This document shows, piece by piece, positions 1 to 11,522 of a stretch of DNA of 64,000 nucleotides. Origin of the DNA: Siphonodentalium dalli (lineage: Eukaryota; Mollusca; Scaphopoda; Gadilida; Siphonodentaliidae); contig CP136063.1 of assembly GCA_032622095.1 (NCBI GenBank), positions 78,593,980 through 78,657,979 on the forward strand. The letters are read 5' to 3'. The translations under genes and the position numbers were made by a program. The stretch's first letter is position 1, and every line of letters starts with the position of its first letter. The notes beneath the pieces were generated by a model, which did no database searches, was not told the DNA's origin, and saw nothing but the letters and a program-made list of their open reading frames with translations.

Positions 1-152
1 ACAAACTTTTTGTGGGGTCCTGTTGTTGCATATCTACTGTAAAATATTGAATACCAAATAAATATCATTGAATCTTGAATCTTGATCACATCGGTCTGTA
101 TTTCTTGTACAATATTGAGCCCAAACTGATCACAACCTATAAATATACTTAC

Positions 153-330
153 TAAACGAACAATACCTATTATTATAGGCATAATAACCAGTGCCGCAAC
201 TGCATTTGCCGCCTGTACATTCGGAGTATTGCACTGTGCAGTCTGTATCTGTTCTGCAGGGTACGTCGAGCAAGGCAGCGTCAACCAGTGCCGTGACCAC
301 AAACAGAGATATCACAAAACGCACAACCTG
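153..330 (-). CDS. First coding exon (paralogue) of a secreted EGF-like/EB-module gene, partial
   Basis: The exon encodes a hydrophobic leader followed by a compact six-cysteine module ending GGKCSCGTGYYAYNNRYCS. It is clearly paralogous to the exon at 23588-23768. A consensus donor (GTAAGT) follows base 153 in phase 1; later exons would lie left of the window. At the position where the paralogue has its ATG, this copy reads TTT (331-333), and the frame upstream reaches a TAG without any ATG. The pyrimidine-rich stretch plus CAG just before base 327 resembles a splice acceptor, so the start may be in an unseen upstream exon, or the copy may be a pseudogene. The sequence as far as about 420 still resembles the 5' flank of the paralogue. 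Secretion is inferred from the leader; no specific function is recognised. Confidence 0.6.
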
Positions 331-1287
331 AAAGAAGAAGTCACGTGCAACATTGCCGGGGAATGAAACTAAAATCTAGAGTACCGTATGAATGAATGAT
401 GCTTTAATCTCAGCCATTTTTACATACCGTGCTTTGCGTATATACATGTACACGTATAGGCGGCTCCGTGACAAGACATATGTGAATTGTGCATTATATA
501 TGGTAAAATCGCCAAACTGAGTATGTCATGAAGTGATACTTTTTCGATCTGAATATCATGCCAAGTTATGAATGGTCCACGGTTACCATGGCAACCTCTG
601 ATAAAAACACAACCACCAAAATGCCATTAAAAAAGAGGAAACATAGGTTCTATATCGTATAACTAATATGGGGCTGGAAGATCCTCTATGAGAAATCTAT
701 AGTTGACCAGGTGCATGTTATATTGCTAAGACACAGACCCTATATATGTGCGGCTCTTAATAGCTAAGACACTACGCCTACATTTGTGGTCTTACCAAGA
801 AATCAACGAACCAACATTCGAGCATTCAACAACAGACAATTAGGTGCGAGTTGTGCTGACGCTCGAACTACGTAGGTCATCCACAGCATGGAATTGCAAT
901 TGACATCCTTCTGATGAAATTGAAGGGGATATATAACTAATTTATAATGAAACTTGAGGACGGACGGGTTCAACAAGGCATTACGATCAATGGAGAATAA
1001 AACGGTGCTCCAACATTGATCTTTAATAATACTAAAATGTTCGGACTTTGGACCATGAACTAAACTTAACTTATATCTTGATGTCATCACATATATATCT
1101 TATTAATACTCGGGAAAATAAACTTTCCAGCGACGCCTCTTCATGTTGGCTGAAGTAATATCCTGGGTTAAATTTCCAAATTCAGAGTTCATTTTGGAAA
1201 TATGGCCTTGCAAATATACGGACAGTCGGGAATAATGAATCGCATATGCGGCATAAAATCGTGAATCAGATATCATGAATCGTCTAA
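331..1287. other. Intergenic/5' flank, no gene seen
   Basis: Bases 331-420 keep similarity to the upstream flank of the paralogous exon near 23.8 kb. Beyond that I see AT-rich sequence without convincing coding, RNA or element structure. Confidence 0.5.
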
Positions 1288-1455
1288 ATTGGATAGATCA
1301 TCTCACTTGTGCCTTCATAATTAAGAAGGGTGACGTTAGTCTTGATTGGGAGTTATTGGGAGCTTTGTGCTCGCGGATAGAGTTAATAAATTCAAATCAA
1401 GACCAACGACACCCTTCTTAATGCTGAAGACAGTAGATGAAATGATCTATCCAAT
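1288..1455. repeat. Imperfect palindrome, MITE-like
   Basis: The ends ATTGGATAGATCAT and ATGATCTATCCAAT are exact inverted repeats. The arms continue imperfectly inward (AAGAAGGGTG against CACCCTTCTT, GTCTTGATT against AATCAAGAC) around a short loop. This suggests a small foldback MITE. No clear target duplication was found. Confidence 0.5.
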
Positions 1456-1725
1456 ACATAGGTACTTCACTGTGTACCGTATACGCACATCGCGTATGAG
1501 GGGTTTTGGGCTTGGGACCCAGGGAGGATTTGGAAGGGGCGGCACCCCTTCCCTACAGCCCACTGTTGAATTTTAATGAATACATGATATGGTTTAACAT
1601 AAACATGAAGTGGTGAAGGTGAAATGGAAATGATCTATTTTTTTTTGGTTTTCTTGGCCTTTTTTTTCTATGTTCAGATGTTGCTGTAGATTTTGCTGAT
1701 GTTGGAGAAGTTGAGTAGGTGGCGG

Positions 1726-2457
1726 CTAGATGTCTTTTTCTTCTGATTCTTTCATGAATTCCTTTGACTCTCTAATCACTCTCAGACATTCCACGTTGAG
1801 TGGATTATGCATGTCTAAGCCGGTAACCGGATCGAAATTGGTAGGAATGCCACTACTGTTGTTGTTGGTGTTGTCGTTGCTGGGGGTGGAGATGGGGGAA
1901 ACCGGAACACGATGGAATTCCGGTGTCCGAGGTGGAAAACTGTCCAACTCCACCTCGAAGTTGGCGGCAGGAACATCGGGGGTGGTGTCCGCGTCCCTTC
2001 CTCCTCACGCCTCGATGACGACAGCAGGGACCTCCGGCAGATCAACGGAGTCCCTGCTAGCTGGTGAGATGTCGTCTGTCTCCATGCAGGTCGGGTCGTC
2101 TGGGTGTCTCTCAGACAACTTCGACCTGCCGGCTATGACACTGGACGGCTGAACCACACAGGGGGGGGTGACCGGCAGATCAACAGTCACCCCCATCTTC
2201 TTCTTCCACTTTGCCCGTCTGGCGGCGTCCCCCCTTCTCTTGGATGGCGTCTTCCTCTTGGGATGCCCCTTCTTCACTGTACGGCGGGTTTCGGCGTTCC
2301 TGTCCCGGGCAGTAGACCTCTGGATGCCAGCATCTTCTGTCCGGAATTCTACGCAGAGGACCAGAGAGCCCCTGTCAGATTGGAGAGACCAACTGACAGC
2401 ATTCACAATCCGGCTCCTCTGCATAGCAGCTAACGCGGCGTCAGGGATTAGCTCCAT
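1726..2457 (-). pseudogene. Basic, retroelement gag/ORF1-like reading frame with an internal stop
   Basis: A GC-rich island in AT-rich DNA. A frame opening with ATG at 2457 runs 150 codons to a TGA at 2005-2007, then continues in the same frame for about 93 codons to 1726. The protein has a patch rich in Lys and Arg (around KTPSKRRGDAARRAKW), followed by a Pro/Ser/Thr-rich, acidic C-terminal half. This layout resembles ORFs next to retroelements in invertebrate genomes, but I cannot name a family. The plus-strand frames over the same bases look like shadows. The in-frame stop suggests a relic. Confidence 0.4.
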
Positions 2458-2661
2458 AAGCCGTCCTAAGCCTAATCCAAAACCGTCTCAGTCCGGCATT
2501 AACACGAGGGCAGCTGCAACCGAAGTCGCGACCACACAACTCACTCGTGTTAACGCTCTGACAGAAAGGAACTAATACAGCCAAAGCAAATTATGACTGC
2601 CTCGCTCCACTCCCTGCCAGAGGTATACGCACATCGAGCCCACCATTACAATACATACAGC

Positions 2662-3180
2662 CAGGGTTCGCGCTGCCACTTGTCAATATCGGTCAATCAA
2701 TACCATTCATTTTAGGAGACTACAATATAATTATATTAGTGGTGTTTTACATGGTTTCGGAAAAGTTAACACCTCCACTAAGATGCAGTTAGCCTGATAG
2801 CATTAATATCGATAGGGTGGAGAGATTAACCGTATTTAGTGTGGTGGTGGTGCTTACATAGCCAATCCACTTGTGATGTTTCCTTCTGATGAAGCAACGG
2901 TTTAGCAACCCTTCTACCATTTTATTGTTCGGTGATTTGTTTATTGTTGTATGATAAACTACAATAAAGATGCGAGTATAATTCTTTACTAACTGCTTTC
3001 CTATCGATATGATCAAACGTCAATCAAACCGCGAGTGTCGAAACATAACATCCAATCAATGTTGCAGAAAACCATACTATCGGGGATAACATTTGGCAAA
3101 TTCTAAAAGAATTTGGCAAAAAATATTTTCATTTGGCAAATAATTTGGCAAAAGTAAATTTCGGTCCAGCGCGGACCCTG
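2662..3180. mobile_element. hAT-like non-autonomous DNA transposon (519 bp)
   Basis: The left end is CAGGGTTCGCGCTG and the right end, on the minus strand, is CAGGGTCCGCGCTGGACC. These are nearly the same termini as the element at 47068-48167, which has a perfect 8-bp target duplication. Flanking 8-mers CATACAGC and CAAACTGC match at 6 of 8 positions, as expected for an older insertion. The right subterminal region repeats ATTTGGCAAA several times, a pattern typical of hAT transposase-binding regions. No transposase is encoded. Confidence 0.7.
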
Positions 3181-3501
3181 CAAACTGCTTAATAATGGAA
3201 TCACTGCGGACACAGTATCGGAAGGGTGATAACCCAATATAGAAAGTATCTTCAACGAAATAACGGAGATCTCTGAAACAATTTATACAACACCACAATT
3301 TATCAACTTTCGTCGTATATAGGTCAAATTCACCTATTTGGTGAGTGTGCTTGATGGAGGTTTGTGGGTCATTCTTTAAAATCACTTCTCTGAAGAAAAC
3401 AACGCTCCTTAAAAACGCTCTTTAATTAATTATTGTTTTTCAATTCTGAATATCTCCGTTATTTAGTCAACATTAATTTCTTCGGGGGAAACGCGCTTTG
3501 A

Positions 3502-3711
3502 CCCTTTCAGTGCCACGAACGATTTTTGTATCAACCCATATTTCCTTGATCATTTTTCAAATTGATTGATTATAATAATGTGATACATTGATGGAAAGAG
3601 CTCTTAGAGCTCTTTCCATCAATGTATCACATTATTATAATCAATAAATTTGAAAAAAATTTATCAAGGAAATATGGGTTGATACAAAAATCGTTCTTGG
3701 CACTGAAAGGG
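3502..3711. mobile_element. Palindromic TTAA-type MITE (210 bp)
   Basis: Almost the whole element is one hairpin: arms of about 100 bp start CCCTTTCAGTGCCA and end TGGCACTGAAAGGG, and meet at a central AGAGCTCTTAGAGCTCT. The right flank is TTAA and the left is TTGA, suggesting a degraded TTAA target duplication as in piggyBac- or Kolobok-type elements. Superfamily is inferred from the target only. Confidence 0.6.
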
Positions 3712-3715
3712 TTAA

Positions 3716-4664
3716 AAGAAACGTTTTGTTTTTACGTTTTCTTTTTTAAATTTCTGTTTAATTTTTAATATCTCCGCTATTTCGTCAATATAATCGCCAT
3801 GTTGTGCCCGTGATTACTTCATTATTAAGATGCGTATAACGTAATGGTGGGCTCGATGGTCGTACATACGGTACACAATTAAGTATCTATAGATGGTAAA
3901 TAATATCTGCAATTAAGTATCTATGTTTGATAATGCTATGCGGATCGGGTGCTTATACACAAACATTTCTGATTGTAATCCTATACTATTATGTAATCTT
4001 AATGTTTCACAATAAATACGTAAAATTGCTTTCCACCCAACTACGATAAGAAGTTTATAGTAAATTATTTAGTTCACATGCGCGAGAATATCAACCGTTA
4101 ATATAGAGTCATTGTTTGTAAACAATGCATGCTGCTAGAAGACGCCCAGGCAACAATAGCTGACATAACCGCGTTAGATCGTATGTCTATATCGGGCATC
4201 CATTAAAAAAAGGAGCAGATTGGGGGATCAATTTCTTCTCGGAACACCCAGTGAGGCCATTAAAAGTTGACTCGCTACTCCAATTACTCATATAGTAAAC
4301 ATGTCAAAAATCATGGGATTATCCACGAAGAACTAAAGATGGTGTAAACGTGTGATCGCCATATACAAGGATGAAAAGACACGACCAAGGTAGCCGTCAC
4401 CCAGTGTCGGTAGTGAATATACGGTATCACCCCTGGTCAAGTGCATGGTGCTGCTAATGTGCTATGATGCTGGTGGGGGTGGTCGTCTTGAATTGATATG
4501 ATGATGTTAGGGCAAACTGATGCCGTTACGTAAAAGTAACCTTATTTCTCCTAAAGTTGACATTTTCGCTGTGTTTGGACAATCTGAATATATCCAGAAA
4601 AAACAATTATGTGTATCAAACATTCAAAAACATATATATAGCAAAATATATTTTAATACTGGTT
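3716..4664. other. No gene seen
   Basis: AT-rich sequence with no supported exon, RNA gene or complete element. Confidence 0.5.
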
Positions 4665-4672
4665 GTATTAGT

Positions 4673-4764
4673 CACAGGTTCCCAGAAAAAAATAGATCCC
4701 ACCCACCCCCCAATAATACTTTAATCCTTGGTGGTGGGGCAGATTTTTGTTCTGGGGACCTGTG
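4673..4764. mobile_element. 92-bp hAT-like MITE with 8-bp target duplication
   Basis: Termini CACAGGTTCCCAG and CTGGGGACCTGTG are inverted repeats. They are flanked on both sides by the identical octamer GTATTAGT (4665-4672 and 4765-4772). An 8-bp duplication and a CAGG-type end fit the hAT superfamily. Confidence 0.65.
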
Positions 4765-4772
4765 GTATTAGT

Positions 4773-5169
4773 TGTTGAAAATTGACTATAATCATGATGG
4801 ATATTCACGTCGTATTGCAAACACCAGCACAACCATTATTTATTTTCTTCTAAAATAGATATGTCCTTAAATGTTTCATACAGACACTGGCATTTTCTCA
4901 AATTGCTCGGATTACCCAAACACCGCGAAAATGGCAACTTTAGAAAAATAACGGCCCTTAACGGTAACGCCAACGGTATGGCCCTACCAGCGTCATATCA
5001 ATTCAGCAGGTTCACCAGCATCATGCAAATTGTTGTTGTTGTTGTTAGTATTATTATTAGTATTGATATAAGACATCCTCGAAAAGTATACTGATAGAAC
5101 GTATTAGATTAATATAAACGACGATAATGAGGACTGACGATGATTAACAGAGAGACTACCGCCATATCT
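4773..5169. other. No gene seen
   Basis: Only short (GTT)n and (ATT)n stretches near 5030-5060 stand out. Confidence 0.5.
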
Positions 5170-5310
5170 ATCTACCAATCTTCTTCTATCTCCTTGTATC
5201 TTATTCTTCTTCTTATCTTCTTCTTCTTTTCCTCTTCTTCTTCTTTTCCTCTTCTTCTTCTTTTTCTGCTTCTTCTTCTCCATTTTCTGTCTTCTTTTAT
5301 GTATATGTAT
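5170..5310. repeat. Polypyrimidine (CTT/TTC)n microsatellite
   Basis: About 140 bp of imperfect TTC/CTT repeats with TTTTCC interruptions on the plus strand. The apparent Lys/Arg- or Ser/Leu-rich frames over it are low-complexity artefacts. Confidence 0.85.
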
Positions 5311-7085
5311 ATATTTCGCACTAACCACTTTGTAAATATTGCACATCTCGCCAGTAACATGTGAATTCATGTCTTAGAGATTAAAGCATAGCATAGCAAA
5401 ATTAGCATGACCACGTGACCGGTGGTTTATATAAGATCTTTGAATGGGCAGTGTATAAACAACTTGAAACTTATCTAAACAAATCCTGACACATTGTATG
5501 GCTATTATCCCGGTAATAAACGTTTTTTCCACCGATACTTGTCTACTGCATCTTACTGATTCAATTCGCAAAGAAATAAAGGTCACTATACTGGCATGGT
5601 CCCAGTAAATCATACAAACAGCTTTCGACACATTAGATCATCACATTCTTCAATAAAAACTTGACACTATATTGGTTTTGAACTCTCATGTTGTTGGATT
5701 CATATTTATCAGATAGAACCCACACCATGGATATAAATGTTTATCCGAATGCCATCGTGTGATTTAGTCTGAATAATATCAACTGAAGAAGGCCTAAGGC
5801 CGAAAGCTTTTGAAGAGCGCCTTATTTTATTATAAATAGAACGCGTTATGCGCTCTTCTGACGTGCGTCGGAAGGCTTTTAGCTGGTTAGCTATAGAATC
5901 GCTGGTGTTCGGCCACTGGCTTCGATGTTATATACATGAAATATTGGCAGATTAATGTACTTAAAATGGGTACTGTACACTAAATCCGGCCATTTGTGGG
6001 ATCATCTCCTTTTATACTCAACATAATATATGCAACAAATGAATGATTTGAGCCATTCTGACAGCCATTTCATGGCCGCGATTACATTATTTTTTGTCCG
6101 TGTTACTCTATTCGCCCCCATACTCAATTTTCACATGAACTGATATAACTGTTAATACCTATGCCACAATATATTGTATAATGACTTATTCAAGAACTTA
6201 TGTAATATAGACAACCATGTTTGACGCCATCTTGGATAACACAGTTTCCTCAAAGCGGATTTTAGATATTTTATACTGAAAACTATCTTGCGTTTTTTAC
6301 ATCAAAATCACCTTCTTACCAATTTCTGTCGGATTAAGCCATCTATCGCGTACCATCACCACATTATCAAATGTTTTGCACTCTGCGATCTTTTGACCAC
6401 TGTGCCTCTACAGCAAAATGATGTCAGCTTCATGCATGCCTAATCGCGAGGCAATTATAAATTAATTTCCATCATTTTGATATATGTCACGGCCCCACAC
6501 TCCAAGCATACGTCATATTTTACGATGTTTTACCCATATACATGCACCTAAACATAATCCACCGAAACGCACATGTGTACTGCTAGAAAAGATATCAGTT
6601 TTCATATTTTGCGCACAGATCTCGCGGATGATTTTTGATATGTTGTGTGAAAAAGGTCCCCACACACTATAAAAATAATTTCAATTCTGTACAAATGTTG
6701 TCCAGGTTAGGCCATACTTCTCGTATTTTGACTGGACTATAGTTCTTAATATACATGTACCTGTTGAGTTATGTTTCCTATATCTATATCTTGCTGGCCC
6801 TCAACTGGGCATACAACTGATCATATACACCACAGGACACAATTTTAGTTATATAACCGTGTTTGTGTTTCCTGTATTCTTATATAAGTATGCACTTTTA
6901 CTAAAAAATAATCTCTCTCGGCGTTGCAGAAGATTATACAAATTTAATGAGACATGTGTTTCACGGATTGTAATGGAAACATACAGGAACCCCGCCATGT
7001 TCCAACGCATAAATATATATAAGTGTTTGAAGGGCGTGGTGGCGGCGAACTTCGTCTGAATAAAGCTGCTTTCACATACATGCGT
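5311..7085. other. No gene seen
   Basis: AT-rich sequence without supported exons. A few frames of 60-85 codons exist but show no domain, leader or codon pattern. Confidence 0.45.
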
Positions 7086-7089
7086 TTAA

Positions 7090-7481
7090 CCCTTTACCCA
7101 ACAGAAGGGCCCTGTGCCAATGCATTCTCTTATATATGCGAGTCGACCATAGGTCGCCTCGCATATATAAGAGAATGCATTGGCTTAACACATTAAAAAT
7201 TATAAAATTGTTAAAGAATGTAAGAAAAAATGGTAAAAAGTGTTAAAAAAAGATTTTTTTTAGGCCAATGCATTCTCTTATATATGCGAGGCGACCTATG
7301 GTCGACTCGCATATATAAGAGAATGCATTGGCACAGTGCATAACTGTAACCATCACAATGTGGTCAAGGAACCGGTTCCAATGATATCCATATGTGTATG
7401 GTTCTATTGAGACAGACCGAAGATATTTTAGGCTGTTGAAGCTTTATTTGGCCGGTTTTGGCCGGTTTGTTGGGTAAAGGG
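7090..7481. mobile_element. TTAA-target MITE with two internal hairpins (392 bp)
   Basis: Terminal inverted repeats CCCTTTACCCAAC and GTTGGGTAAAGGG are flanked by TTAA on both sides (7086-7089, 7482-7485). Inside, the palindrome GCCAATGCATTCTC...GAGAATGCATTGGC occurs twice, each with a CGACC-type loop. A second copy lies at 9623-10015 and partial copies lie in the 61.8-62.6 kb tandem repeat. TTAA targeting suggests piggyBac- or Kolobok-type mobilisation; no transposase is present. Confidence 0.8.
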
Positions 7482-7734
7482 TTAACGTATGCGTTTAGGT
7501 TACGCACGGTGCGTACACATTTCGCATAAGTGCGTTGAACTATCCGTTAACTGTCAGTTTAACACAAGCATTTGACAATCACGCAATACATTTAGCTACA
7601 TTTGCTTGTTCACAATAGTTTCATCGAAAGATGTAATCTTGTTTGTAGAGTCAATATCCCAAGATGTTGTGGGTCTAGAATACTTGGTCTACACATATAT
7701 AGTAGAATAATCTAGTCTAATATGACAACAGACA

Positions 7735-7935
7735 GTTTATAGCGGCACCAAGTGTAACATTGTAGAGTAGCCTAGTACAGTTCCATGGTACCATGGTAAA
7801 GTGACATTTACCATGGTAGTACCAACTGTAACATAGTATAGTGCCATACTAGATATTCATTTAATGTGGTAGTACCGTGTTAGTTCCATTCTACCATGGT
7901 ATTAGGAACAGTACCGTGGTAGAGTTCCATGGTAC
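7735..7935. repeat. Degenerate CCATGGTA/ACCATGGT repeat patch
   Basis: Several loosely repeated copies of TACCATGGTA and GTGGTAGTACC. This is not a clean array and its origin is unclear. Confidence 0.4.
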
Positions 7936-9618
7936 CATAAATTCCTTTAGCATCTTCAACTGAGCAAAAACTAAACTGCCGCAATGCCAACTTTCGGGGA
8001 AATACCAAACAAAATGACATTTAAATGACGTCACTCGGAATTCCCCATAAAGACGCAGAGCGTTCACCAGTCTATGTAAACATACACTCAGATTCATACT
8101 GATACTGAGTCTATTGCATTCCCATCAACTTTTCATTTCTGAACGGTAGTGGGCTTCCCCCAAATTACGTCACACGGCACTAAATATAAATCTGAAATTA
8201 GTTGTGATTGACAGGCGTAAACATGGTCACGTGCCAGTGCCGTCATGACCGCTTCAACCCTGTGAAGCCGATTCTAAGAATCGGAATTAATAGTTGCAGG
8301 GTTTGTGACTTTTCGTTCGGCGGTTGTTTTACTGACAATAAAGGGAAACAGCTAACTTCCGGGATCCAAAATAATATGTACAATAACTAAGACAGATCTT
8401 CTTGAAATTATAAAAAAATGTCAATTTATGTGGATCTCTTGGACTCAGAACGAATTATTTTTTAGATTGGCCAGGCGATTTGTCGACCATGTTGTCAAAA
8501 AATAACACAAATCGACGGCCACGAATAAAAAATACATGAATGTCGGGACTATATGCTAAAACAACTCCAGAACTAAAAAAAAGTTAAATGACATAACAAA
8601 ACGATCTATCAGTTCCCCAGTACCGGCAGTAGTACCACCGCAGCCAAAACGAGCGAAGAGCAACACAATTCTACCACCAACCCCACCGAAACCCCCCCCC
8701 CCCCGACCTTACACAGCCGTATTATTAGCTCCAACGATTGGCCAGTTGTACCATAATTACAGTTGCCTGCAATCCAAATTCCGGTGATTCTTGATTTTAA
8801 ACTTTCGACCGCTCGTCAACAATCTACTTTATTTGTCGATTTGTGAATTTCTCTTCTGGTATAACATGACGTCATGGATACTATTTTAACAACATTTAGC
8901 CACACCTTCGGAATTTCCACACCGAAAGCACGTGACATGTTACTAGTTTTTTATTGGGGCACACATTTCTTGGAGCTAAGTTTTGATTGGCGGTAATTAC
9001 AAGGAATCCCGGGTTTGGGAAATGAAAACTGAACGAAAGGTCGTCAGACCCACTATTTTTTATATGTGGGTATGTAGTTTACTCCAGACTGAGCGTTCAC
9101 GTACGATTTACTGATTGTTTTTAGTAAACTCGTCCGCTAAAATTAGCGGACGTCTTTTTACGCAGTTATGTGAATGGTCCACTGCTGACTCTGATGTTTG
9201 AAACAATGCGTCTTACGCCCGCCTAACGTTAAATGCATGCATGTGAAAGCAGCATTAAAGCCCGGATGGACACAAACTCCAGATAAATTAAACAAAAACG
9301 AATAACCCGATAACTGAAACTACGACCAACACCATTTGAAAGTCATAGTAATGCTGAACATCCATAACAAATTTGATTGAAATCCGAGTGAGTTGGAATG
9401 TGAGTTGGAATGTTTTCTCGGATTAAGGACACACTAAACCCGCGGTTGACACTTGAAATGACCAGGCATTATTACAATACGATATTTCTATAACCAATCA
9501 GATGATTCGGTTTAAACATTGATGATGTAACAGTTATAGGTTAAATATTTAGGTTTTGACTGAGAACTGACACGTACCGTTTCATCATGTGGTGCATGAC
9601 GACTAAGCTGAATAAAGC
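7936..9618. other. No gene seen
   Basis: AT-rich, with a short hairpin at about 9137-9160 (GTCCGCTAAAATTAGCGGAC) and a C-run near 8690-8704. No supported exon. Confidence 0.45.
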
Positions 9619-9622
9619 TTAA

Positions 9623-10015
9623 CCGAACACCAAAAAACCGGCCAAAACCGGCCAAATAACGCTTCAACAGCCTAAAATATCTTCGGTCTGTCTCAATAGA
9701 ACCATACAAATATGGATATCATTGGAACCGGCTCCTTGACCACATTGTGATAGTTACAGTTATGCCCTGTGCCAATGCATTCTCTTATATATGCGAGTCG
9801 ACCATAGGTTGCCTCGCATATATAAGAGAATGCATTGGCCTAAAAAAAATCTTTTTTTAACACTTTTTACAATTTTTTCTTACATTCTTTAACAATTTTA
9901 TCATTTTTAATGTGTTAAGCCAATGTGCATTCTCTTATATATGCGAGGCGACCTATGGTCGACTCGCATATATAAGAGAATGCATTGGCACAGGGCCCTT
10001 CTGTTGGGTAAAGGG
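9623..10015. mobile_element. Second copy of the TTAA double-hairpin MITE, inverted
   Basis: About 393 bp, the reverse complement of the element at 7090-7481, with the same two internal palindromes. The right end is intact (GTTGGGTAAAGGG then TTAA). The left end lacks the CCCTTTACCC terminus and begins after TTAACCGAACACCAAAAA. The same 18-mer also follows the right end, so it flanks the element as a direct repeat. Confidence 0.75.
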
Positions 10016-10019
10016 TTAA

Positions 10020-10550
10020 CCGAACACCAAAAACGTCACAGCATGTGCGTGATTGATGTCTTACAGCATTGGATGCCTTACAGCCTTAGATATCATATGC
10101 CAGTGTAGCTTCCTGAAAATTTGCGAAAACCCTGTGCCAATGCATATCGAGTCTACCACTAACTATGACCTGATTAACTACAAAATAATCACGACAAGAA
10201 GTTTGAATCGCAGGATTTTCTCACAAACGGACGTGAAGTCGGAACTGGAAAGTGTTTTGGATGGTCCGAAAATTTACGACTACCATTAGCAATTGGTAAT
10301 TTTTAGCAGTTCATAACGCGAAAGGTGTCTAAGGTTCTAACCATACATCGGACACTTATTTCGGTGTGTTTTACTATTAGCTCAGCTCTCATTCAACTCC
10401 TCAAAAAGTTATATTTCCATGCATATATTTTCGAGGATTTCTCCAGATTCGCAAATTAGAAGAGTTTGGAATGATAATTTCTAATGACGTACATGTAGTG
10501 CCCTATTCGCAATTCTTATCAGTTTTAGTTCATTGTGCGAAATGTGCCTG
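10020..10550. other. No gene seen
   Basis: AT-rich. The start repeats the 18-mer found left of the neighbouring MITE. No exon supported. Confidence 0.45.
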
Positions 10551-10568
10551 ATCATGGACTCAACTTAC

Positions 10569-10622
10569 CACAACTGTGTCCATCGTTACTTCCGGTATCC
10601 ACACTGAATGATTCGTTCTCTA
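10569..10622 (-). pseudogene. Decayed EGF-like exon tail
   Basis: On the minus strand, CAGTGTGGATACC... followed by GATGGACACAGTTGTG and a GTAAGT donor matches the 3' end of the EGF exon at 19766-19903 (CAGTGTTCC..., GATGGACACAGTTCATGTG, then GTGAGA). Small indels break the EGF frame: reading back from the donor gives ...GSNDGHSC without the expected CxC pair. A similar decayed copy lies at 60948-61000, and the similarity extends about 180 bp upstream of both. Confidence 0.45.
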
Positions 10623-10991
10623 ATCTAATTTTTAAAAGTATATTTGCAGCTGACCAGTTTTAGGTCTGTGCGCATGCGTTTTGTTCTGACTGAAAAACAA
10701 ACTGCGCAGTAGCAAAATATCCACCCTGATGTCATCGATTGCGCATGCCTCAAGTCTGGATCCGCGTGACGTGTGTGAGTCTCAAAAGAATACATTAAAA
10801 CCACATAATGTTTAATACAATAGCATAGATAATATTGTGTTATATTTTAAAGGTCGATATATTTTCACTTAAGGGGAGATGCACGCTTTGCATAAATCCA
10901 TCCAAAAATTGCTCTAGGTCAATCTGGCGAAAAATCTTGAATTTTACAAATCATCATTTTCATCATTGTATATAGAATCAGCAATTATTAA

Positions 10992-11518
10992 GAGACGACA
11001 AAAACGGGCGGCGTTGGCGGTGGGTATGCTGTTAAAATATTAATATCCGTCAAAAACCGCCATAAACAGAAAGAATAGTAAAATATAGACAGACTTTGTA
11101 CTTATACCAATCAGAGATATGGCATAAACAGTATGTTATTGTCAATTTGTTTTCCTTTGTTATGTAAACAAAAACAATAAACGTTACGTTTCCTGGCTTT
11201 TGTTTAGATCCGGATATGGTAAACATAAAGAGCGTTATTTGTTACTGTTTTCCTCATATGAAAATAATAAAGAGCGTTTATATCATTTGTGTGTGATTAA
11301 CCAATAGAATTGCGCTGTGTTATGTAAACAGAAGCACAACTTCTGTAACACGAGCAGGCTCTTGTTTACGTCACCATCGTACATCTTGATGACCTTATAC
11401 TATTTACGCGCTGATTATGTTTGGTATATGAACAAAACTATATATATATTAATATTCCTTCTGTTGGTGGCGATTTGAACAAATATGAATATTTCTGCAA
11501 CGAACGCCGCCCGCGCCT
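10992..11518. mobile_element. TTAA-flanked MITE, family B copy 1
   Basis: About 527 bp, related along its length to 55126-55619 and (inverted) 33027-33518. Shared blocks include CGTCAAAAACCGCCA, TAAACATAAAGAGCGT and GTGTGTGATTA. TTAA lies at both candidate edges (10988-10991, 11519-11522). The left terminus is more diverged than in the other copies. Confidence 0.65.
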
Positions 11519-11522
11519 TTAA

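Noticed and set aside
1730-2575. Plus-strand frames of 109-140 codons
   Set aside because: They lie opposite a more protein-like minus-strand frame in a GC-rich island and have no domain features.
5104-5370. Lys/Arg-rich frame
   Set aside because: Low-complexity translation of a CTT/TTC microsatellite.
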